From Haloarchaeobius sp. HME9146 (lineage in GTDB: Archaea; Halobacteriota; Halobacteria; Halobacteriales; Natrialbaceae): a stretch of 64,000 bases of DNA. Below the pieces are notes generated by a model. The model was not told the origin of the DNA. It did not search any database and saw only the letters and a program-made list of their open reading frames with translations. Each line of letters opens with the position of its first letter. Positions within the stretch are counted from its first letter, which is position 1. Location of the stretch: positions 1,922,001-1,986,000 of the forward strand of contig NZ_JAODVR010000001.1 in the NCBI RefSeq assembly GCF_025399835.1, read 5' to 3'. This document shows positions 58,334-64,000 of this stretch, piece after piece. The position numbers were made by a program, and so were the translations under genes.

Positions 58334-61300
58334 TTGTTGCACTCCTCCTCTCGGTAGCATTTGCGCTTATTTTCAATTAGTTGGCCAATTGCTTCTTCCA
58401 CAGTGATAACACCATCTTTCCGGACCTCGTTTCGGAAGTCATAGGAATCCACTACCTTCATCTCGCCAAGAGCTGGAGTAAATTCTTTCTCTTGTGCTCT
58501 ACCAGAAACTACTACAATTGTCTCTACGACATTCTCAACCTGCTCGTAGTTATCAACCGTTCTCACAGCTGAACCTCGTTTGGAAACCGTCCACCTCGTC
58601 TCCTTGATCGTACCGTTGATTCGAACGTCGCTCTGTCTAGCTGCCTTAGCTGCTCGTCGAGCATCTTCCACTGATCGAGCTGGAATCCATGCCTCTACCG
58701 TTACGACATGTTCTTTCGAAGCAACATATGTCACATTTTGAACAGTCTGTTTTTCAGTGATTTTAAATTGATATAACGTATTGTTGTACGATTCTTGGAC
58801 GACAACCTCCTTCGTCTCACCAGTGCGGCTATGAGAAGGGCTATGAGACGAACGGTCCCAGTACGACTTCGTCGCCATGTACGATTCTTTCCGATCCACT
58901 ACGACAGGCCGGGTTTCAGTCACCGTCTTTTCGACGTCTTTGGTGACCGTGTCGGTGTAGCATCCGACCATCGGGTTGCATCGCTCGACCTTGACTTCCT
59001 TTTCGACCGTCTTTTTGACCTTTACCTTCTTATCGACCTCTTTTTCGACGGTTCGCGATTCCTTCACCTGATATTTGTACTCGTTAAGAGTACGCTTCTG
59101 TGCTGGCACTGTCTCGTTCTTCGTCTCACCGGTGTGCGTGCCGTTGCCTTTCTTCGAATCGCGCCACTCGTAACGAGTAGTCGTCTTGTTTCTCGTTTCG
59201 TTAGTACTGCCGGCTGCCACCCAACCGGAAGAGATTCGTAGGAAATCACGGCGGTTGGCTTTGGAAGTGAAACTCTTTTGTTCGGTTTCGGAAGTTCGAA
59301 CCTCTTCAAGTCGTTCGAGCGAGAACCCGGTGACTACCCGATTGGTTTCCGTTATCTCGTATCCCTCCTCGAGGTGACGCTGTAACTCCTCTCTGTCGTC
59401 GACGGATTCGTTCAGAGTCGCGTTATCGAGCTTTTCACGGTAGGCGATGCTTTCGACAGACAGGTTGTGGTATTCCGTGACGTTCGTCACGTTCAACTCG
59501 ATATCCATCGTCGGTAACTTCGCCTCCGTCCTAATTCTACCGGGGTTGTCTTGGTTCACTAAGGATATCTGTGCCGGTGTGCGGCCACCTGCCAGTGCCG
59601 CTGCTGGTACTTCCAGTACAGCAACTTGTCGCTGAAGTCGGTCCGATGTGGAATCCTGAGGAACTTCAGTTTGAGGGACCTCAATCTGGCCTTGGGAGAC
59701 CACTTTCACATGTGAGGAATCCGTAACGAATTCGAGGTCGACTCCATACTCTTCTCGGGTTTTTGTGAAGGCCCACGGCTCCGACTCAACGTGGAACCGA
59801 ACAGTATCCGTCGAGTTGAACGGCCCTTCATTTGTCCTTGTTACCTCTTCAATATCTGGGACGAAGAACTGCAGAAAGCCCCAACTTCTGCTATTGTTCC
59901 CACCGTTCTGGTCGGATACGTACAGATTACCATCTCTTCTGGACTCAAATCGACCGACTCCTGGTTGCCCGTTCAAGGCACCTGCTCCCCCAGTCCAGTC
60001 GTATTCTAAGGTTGTGTGGTCCGGGTCGAAGGAACGGCTTGCATCAACGGTAATACCCCACTCACGACCGATAGGCTCGGTTCCGTGGGTTTCGGTGGTC
60101 AAGATAAGTTCGGGATCGCTGGGATTTACGACAAACCTACTTTCAGATTTCTGCCTACCCAAACCCCCAGAGTCCTTTTGAACAATATAATATACAGCAT
60201 ACTCGTTCGGTTTGCGACCAGACCAATATGAATCAAATATGACTTTGTCACTGCCTGAATTGGATTCGAGAACTTGTCGACTGGTTCTTAATTGATTAAC
60301 TCTGAATGAGTCTTTTGCATACTGAATAGAAACATCATCCGCATCATTTCCATTCAAGTCCACCTCGACGACGTGGTGTGCGGTGTACCGTGACGGGTCC
60401 AGTCGCCGGTGATGAGAGTCGACGGGCCCATTGACGAACCCTGCACTGACGATCTCGACCTTACCGACTGGTGTCACCTCCCGGGTCGTCATCGACTTCT
60501 GTCCACGTCCATCGACTACTGTGAGTTCGACGGTGTAGGTCTGGTTGGGTTCTATCTGGTCGAACACGAACTCGGACGTCCGGAACCGACCGAGTGTCGG
60601 ATCGGTGCCTCGGCGGGTTCCCTCCTCGTGGAAGACGGTTCGATTATCGACGGTGATGGAGACCGACATCAGGTTCCCGTAGTCGTCGGATGCGACGAAG
60701 TCGCCGCTGACCTCGTTCTGGTCGTCGATGTTGAACAGGCCCACTTTCGGAGCCGGGTCCGCGATGACAGCCGTCGTTCCGTCGTCGAACGTCGCGATAT
60801 CGGTCGAGCCATCGGTGTAGGTAACGACCGCGAAGAGGTCGTGGTCTCCCGGGTTCCACGAGACGCTGGTCTGGGTGCCGGTCCCGCGGTTGCGAGCTGC
60901 GTCCCGCCAGGCGATATTTTGAATCACGCTCGCGGGCGGTTGGTTCGAGATGGTGTAGTCCGCCTGGAGTGGCTGGGTACCGGTAACGACCTGTTCGCCC
61001 ACCACTCCGGGGTCGTACTGCGAGGCGAGGGGTGGAGTCGAGTCGTCTCCACCACCAGTGGTTCCGTTGGCACCTGGAGACCCTCCAGTACTCCCGTTCA
61101 CGACTGGTGGTTGCGGCGGTGGTGTCACCTGAACCTGTGTCGAGTCGGCGACAGAACGCCCTTGGTCGTCGTAGAGGACAGCACGAACTGTGTGGCGGCC
61201 AGTGTCTGGGAACACGGGGGTAATCTGGTCGGTCGTTTGAGAACCGAGGGACCGATTGACAGCCAGAGACCCGTCGACGAACCATTCGACCCGGTCCAGC

Positions 61301-61782
61301 GGAGCGGATCCCGGTGTGAGTGTCACGGTGAACGTGGTGGTCTCCCCGCGCTGGGCCGAACTGGGCCCGTCAAGCGAGATAGCGGGGGCTCGCCCGCTGG
61401 AGACAGTCACGTACAGCGTGTCATTGCTCGTCGCGCCGTCGTCGTCGGTCACGGTCAGTGTGATCGCGAACCGTCCGGTCTCGTTAGCGTCGAACGCCGT
61501 GGTGGGGCATGTAGGGCAGTCGGGCGTGAACACCGAATCATCTGGGCCTCGTATCGACCATTCGTACGAAGTCACTGTCCCGTCCGGGTCGCGCGAGGCT
61601 CTCGCGTCCAGTTCGACGGTTCGACCGAGAGAGACGGTCTGGTCGAGGCCTGCATCAGCCAACGGGGCCTCGTTGTCGTCCAGGTGTGTCGCCACGGCGG
61701 TCGAGTCTTGTCCGGGTATCGAGACCGCTGCGGTCAGCTGTGATGTGACGAATATCGTCACCAGCAAGTATTTTTTCATCAA
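58330..61782 (-). CDS. Large PKD-domain secreted surface protein
   Basis: The 1150-residue protein has a signal peptide (residues 2-22, KKYLLVTIFVTSQLTAAVS). A PKD domain (about 35-130) follows, starting EAPLADAGLDQTV with DPDGTVTSYEWSI and ending FAITLTVTDDDGATSNDTL. A second immunoglobulin-like domain (about 130-220) and a Gly/Pro/Thr-rich linker follow. The middle and C-terminal part is long and contains coil-like Lys/Glu/Val repeats (KEVDKKVKVKKTVEKEVKVE) near residues 910-930 and several cysteine pairs (CPTC, CNPMVGC, CYREEEC). No membrane anchor is seen, so it is secreted or held by its partner gene product. The C-terminal part is AT-richer than the N-terminus. Confidence 0.68.
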   Translation of the reverse strand: MMKKYLLVTIFVTSQLTAAVSIPGQDSTAVATHLDDNEAPLADAGLDQTVSLGRTVELDARASRDPDGTVTSYEWSIRGPDDSVFTPDCPTCPTTAFDANETGRFAITLTVTDDDGATSNDTLYVTVSSGRAPAISLDGPSSAQRGETTTFTVTLTPGSAPLDRVEWFVDGSLAVNRSLGSQTTDQITPVFPDTGRHTVRAVLYDDQGRSVADSTQVQVTPPPQPPVVNGSTGGSPGANGTTGGGDDSTPPLASQYDPGVVGEQVVTGTQPLQADYTISNQPPASVIQNIAWRDAARNRGTGTQTSVSWNPGDHDLFAVVTYTDGSTDIATFDDGTTAVIADPAPKVGLFNIDDQNEVSGDFVASDDYGNLMSVSITVDNRTVFHEEGTRRGTDPTLGRFRTSEFVFDQIEPNQTYTVELTVVDGRGQKSMTTREVTPVGKVEIVSAGFVNGPVDSHHRRLDPSRYTAHHVVEVDLNGNDADDVSIQYAKDSFRVNQLRTSRQVLESNSGSDKVIFDSYWSGRKPNEYAVYYIVQKDSGGLGRQKSESRFVVNPSDPELILTTETHGTEPIGREWGITVDASRSFDPDHTTLEYDWTGGAGALNGQPGVGRFESRRDGNLYVSDQNGGNNSRSWGFLQFFVPDIEEVTRTNEGPFNSTDTVRFHVESEPWAFTKTREEYGVDLEFVTDSSHVKVVSQGQIEVPQTEVPQDSTSDRLQRQVAVLEVPAAALAGGRTPAQISLVNQDNPGRIRTEAKLPTMDIELNVTNVTEYHNLSVESIAYREKLDNATLNESVDDREELQRHLEEGYEITETNRVVTGFSLERLEEVRTSETEQKSFTSKANRRDFLRISSGWVAAGSTNETRNKTTTRYEWRDSKKGNGTHTGETKNETVPAQKRTLNEYKYQVKESRTVEKEVDKKVKVKKTVEKEVKVERCNPMVGCYTDTVTKDVEKTVTETRPVVVDRKESYMATKSYWDRSSHSPSHSRTGETKEVVVQESYNNTLYQFKITEKQTVQNVTYVASKEHVVTVEAWIPARSVEDARRAAKAARQSDVRINGTIKETRWTVSKRGSAVRTVDNYEQVENVVETIVVVSGRAQEKEFTPALGEMKVVDSYDFRNEVRKDGVITVEEAIGQLIENKRKCYREEECNK

Positions 61783-61895
61783 GTTCTAGCAGAAATTAGA
61801 TTCGGCATCACGTATAAACCATTAGAATTTTCCTCGCCGAACAGGCCGGAAACTAACTGGGTGGATCTGACCGAGATACCTGCTGCCTGCCAGAC

Positions 61896-62660
61896 TTACG
61901 AATCGGACATGAACTCCGCGATGGCACGCGGGCGCGCGGCCACATACGGCAGACGAGATGTAACCTCGTAGAGGCTCTTCCTGGCGGCCCCGATGGCGTA
62001 CTGTTGTGTACTCTGGAGGATGGGTGTCCGAATCCCGTGGACACGGGTCTGCCCCGACCGAAGCGCGTCGACAATCTGGTCCGAACTGACTTCGGCTGCT
62101 CGGTCGACCGGCTCCTCGAGTTCGAACACGGTGTAGGCGCGACCGACGTTCATCAGGTAGTGGGCGTCGCTGCCACCGACCTGCCCGTAGTTGAGTTTGT
62201 CCGCGAACTTGCGGGCGCGCCGGTTCTGGTACCCGGTGAACACCATCGAGTTGTAGACCTCGATGGCGTCGCAGTCTGTGAGACGGGACTTTCGAACGCC
62301 GTGGCGGGTCCGCTGGAAGGGATGGGGAACGACGGCAGCGCCACCGTGCTCGCGAACGATTTCGACGGTTTCGGCGAGGGGTTCGCCACGTGGCGGGCGT
62401 TCGTCCACACCGATCGCGAGGAGGTGCCCGTCGGCGGTCGACACTTCGACCCCTGGAACACCGACGAGGCCGAACTCGCGGGCGATATCTGCCGCGTGTC
62501 GCGAGGCCTCGATTCGGTCGTGGTCGGTGATGACGACGCCATCGAGGCCGATGTCAGCGGCGTGTTCGAGGATGAGTTCGACGGGTTCGTGGCCATCGTA
62601 CGACGCGTCGCTGTGGACATGTAGGTCCAGTGCAAGCAACGTCCCGTCTCTCCCCGGCAT
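61896..62660 (-). CDS. PHP-domain metal-dependent phosphohydrolase, paralog
   Basis: The 254-residue protein is a PHP domain hydrolase with the same motif order as the gene at 3534: ALDLHVHSDASYDGHEP, ITDHDRIEAS, GVEVSTADGHLLAIG, VVPHPFQRTRHGV, DAIEVYNSMVFTGYQN and GGSDAHYLMNVG. The metal-binding histidines and aspartates are kept, so it should be active. ATG 62660 is used; ATG 62666 is two codons earlier. The substrate is unknown. Relation to the first PHP gene is strong, but the partner AsnB-like gene is not repeated here. Confidence 0.85.
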   Translation of the reverse strand: MPGRDGTLLALDLHVHSDASYDGHEPVELILEHAADIGLDGVVITDHDRIEASRHAADIAREFGLVGVPGVEVSTADGHLLAIGVDERPPRGEPLAETVEIVREHGGAAVVPHPFQRTRHGVRKSRLTDCDAIEVYNSMVFTGYQNRRARKFADKLNYGQVGGSDAHYLMNVGRAYTVFELEEPVDRAAEVSSDQIVDALRSGQTRVHGIRTPILQSTQQYAIGAARKSLYEVTSRLPYVAARPRAIAEFMSDS

Positions 62661-62776
62661 GCACATACCTCCGTCTTGCTGGATAGAATATCTTGTGTTC
62701 GAGAGAGTCGAGGCAGCTGCCCCAACGTCTCCCCACCCAACCGGTCAGTCTGACAGGAGCTTCACCGCACGGAAGG

Positions 62777-62786
62777 TTTCCTTATC
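62777..62786 (+). promoter_or_regulatory. TATA element for the HVO_2922-type gene
   Basis: TTTCCTTATC lies about 25-30 bases ahead of ATG 62810, which fits a leaderless transcript. Confidence 0.6.
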
Positions 62787-62809
62787 GCCTCAGAGACCGT
62801 AGCACGAGC

Positions 62810-63007
62810 ATGGCTAAAGCCACATTCGAGCTGTTCACGGACAAGAAAGGCGAGTTCCGCTGGCGGCTTCGCCACGACAACGGGAACATCATCGCGACCG
62901 GTGGCGAGAGCTACACGACCAAGGCCAGCGCGAAGAAGAACATCGAGAGCGTGAAGAAGAACGCGAGCGGTGCCGAGGTCGTCGAAGTCGCCAAGCCCGC
63001 GAAGTGA
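62810..63007 (+). CDS. HVO_2922-type (DUF1508/YegP-like) protein
   Basis: The 65-residue protein is a YegP/DUF1508 family protein: FELFTDKKGEFRWRLRHDNGNIIATGGESY, then KASAKKNIESVKKNAS. The fold is a small beta-sheet with a helix and is widespread; the name comes from the Haloferax homolog. Molecular function is unknown. The lysine-rich, fairly basic sequence is unusual for a haloarchaeal soluble protein. It has its own promoter. Confidence 0.85.
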   Translation: MAKATFELFTDKKGEFRWRLRHDNGNIIATGGESYTTKASAKKNIESVKKNASGAEVVEVAKPAK

Positions 63008-63063
63008 TGGTTCAGACCCGCGAATCTGGTTTTTGCACGTGACACAGCCCGTCGAGCGATCGG

Positions 63064-64000
63064 CTACTCGTGTTCGAGCGTGACGACGACGCCTGCATGG
63101 TCGGACGGATAGATTGGGGACGGCACGGCCGGCTCCAGCCCGGAGAGGTCAACTGTCTGCGTGAGTCCTGTTCGATAGCCACTCACTGCACTGAACCCAC
63201 TTCGAGGGGACCGACCGCGGTGGAACACGACGTCGATCTGTCGGTCCAGCGTCCCCGATGTGAGGTCCTCCGAGAAGGTGCACGTGGGGTCGTGTGCATC
63301 GGTTGCATCGAAATAGGCGTCGTCGAATCGATCCGCGCGCAGTATCTCGTACGCGTTGAACCCGGCATCGCTCGGATCACTGTTGATATCACCGATCAGG
63401 ATGGTATCGTTCCGCCCCATCACGTCGAGGAGTTCCAGCGCCTGCAGCTCCCGAACGCCTGCCGTCACGTCGAGGTGCGTGTTGAACACGTCGACGCCGT
63501 CGTATCTGACCTTGACCCATCCGAAGTTGGCGTAGAATATCTGCAGTCGGCCGTCGATGAAGATGGGGATCGGGACCTGTGCATCGTACGTCCCGGATTC
63601 GGTGTGCTTGGCCTTGATGCGCCTGGCAACGTCTGCCCGGACGAGAATCGCGTCGCGGTCCCTGAAACGCAAGGTTCCAGCCACGCCCTGGTACTCGACC
63701 GGAATGGTCACGTCCGCGTTCCAGTTGACCGCGGCAACCTGGTAGGGCACGCCGTCTGCAGCGAGCGCGTCCGTGAGTAACGTGAGGTGGTCGATGACGA
63801 ACGACTCCGAACCATCCGACGGTGTGAACTCGAAGAGGCTGACCTCCTGCAGTCCGACGAGCTGCGGCGATTCGGGGTCGGCCATCACGAGCTCCTCGGC
63901 GATGGCCTTCGCCCGCTCGGAGAACGGTCGCACGTCTGCAATCTCGGCCAGGAGGGTACTCGCCGCGGTTTCCGGATTCAGGGACGTGATTACGTCCAAC
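63064..64000 (-). CDS. Endonuclease/exonuclease/phosphatase family protein (5' end outside window)
   Basis: The reading frame runs from the stop at 63064 to the end of the window (about 311 residues seen), and its start lies beyond base 64000. It has the EEP fold: the conserved E in VGLQEVSLFEF, NTHLDVTAGVRELQALEL (H and D), ILIGDINSDPSDAGFNAYE (the N/D pair), and the final SDHAGVVVTLE (the catalytic SDH). Candidate substrates include DNA, phosphoinositides and other phosphodiesters; relatives of this type are often secreted. The N-terminal signal sequence, if any, is not visible. Confidence 0.85.
   Translation of the reverse strand, partial: LDVITSLNPETAASTLLAEIADVRPFSERAKAIAEELVMADPESPQLVGLQEVSLFEFTPSDGSESFVIDHLTLLTDALAADGVPYQVAAVNWNADVTIPVEYQGVAGTLRFRDRDAILVRADVARRIKAKHTESGTYDAQVPIPIFIDGRLQIFYANFGWVKVRYDGVDVFNTHLDVTAGVRELQALELLDVMGRNDTILIGDINSDPSDAGFNAYEILRADRFDDAYFDATDAHDPTCTFSEDLTSGTLDRQIDVVFHRGRSPRSGFSAVSGYRTGLTQTVDLSGLEPAVPSPIYPSDHAGVVVTLEHE

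Overview
The window is a piece of a haloarchaeal chromosome. The signs are high GC with strongly GC-ending codons, acidic (Asp/Glu-rich) proteins, archaeal information-processing genes (TFB, S3Ae, archaeal S15, the KEOPS subunit Pcc1, RecJ/GAN-type DHH protein, archaeal CoaD and RibL), Tat plus lipobox signal peptides, many ATGA/GTGA start-stop overlaps, and TATA elements about 25-30 bases ahead of start codons, as expected for leaderless transcripts. I cannot name the genus. No rRNA, CRISPR array, transposase, integrase or origin was seen. There is one tRNA gene, tRNA-Ala(GGC).

Layout. 1-10 kb: the end of a response regulator, purL, a DoxX-type membrane protein with a palindrome next to its promoter, a PHP hydrolase coupled to an asparagine-synthase-like protein, a Nudix hydrolase, tfb, and gatCA. 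10-25 kb: small regulators, an NRDE protein and coaD, then the menaquinone genes on the minus strand in three blocks (menA-menC-menE at 12.3-15.9 kb, menB at 18.0-18.9 kb, menF-menD at 22.0-25.1 kb). Between the blocks lie a lipoprotein, a membrane protein, a zinc-ribbon protein, cold-shock protein, LysE exporter, J-domain membrane protein and PQQ-repeat lipoprotein. 25-31.5 kb: a sulfite-oxidase-like protein, a ribbon-helix-helix protein, a DUF3179 pair beside a TlpA-like thioredoxin, two fluoride-channel genes, a probable dispersed intergenic repeat, and ribH with an aminotransferase. 31.5-43.8 kb: signal transduction (three histidine kinases and a GAF-only relative), ribL and a JAMM protease divergent from a RecJ-like DHH protein, a secreted phospholipase-D-like protein and a HEAT-repeat protein. 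43.8-48.2 kb: a CDP-alcohol phosphatidyltransferase, a halocyanin-like protein, the rps15 - degenerate DHH - pcc1 - rps3ae operon and the tRNA. 48-57.4 kb: GNAT, small unknowns, Xaa-Pro peptidase, tyrA with a methyltransferase, a radical SAM heme-pathway protein (AhbC-like) with a small PaaB-like partner, surE and a SelW/Rdx-type protein. 57.4-64 kb: a two-gene secreted/membrane surface operon whose middle is visibly AT-richer than everything around it, a second PHP hydrolase, an HVO_2922-type protein and the truncated end of an endonuclease/exonuclease/phosphatase.

Most of the window is ordinary core genome. The places I would look at first are the radical SAM/PaaB-like pair (54.7-56.2 kb), the low-GC mosaic inside the surface operon (about 57.95-60.35 kb), the degenerate DHH protein in the ribosomal operon, the nested repeats behind tRNA-Ala, and several mini-genes (40-aa zinc protein, 36-aa membrane protein).
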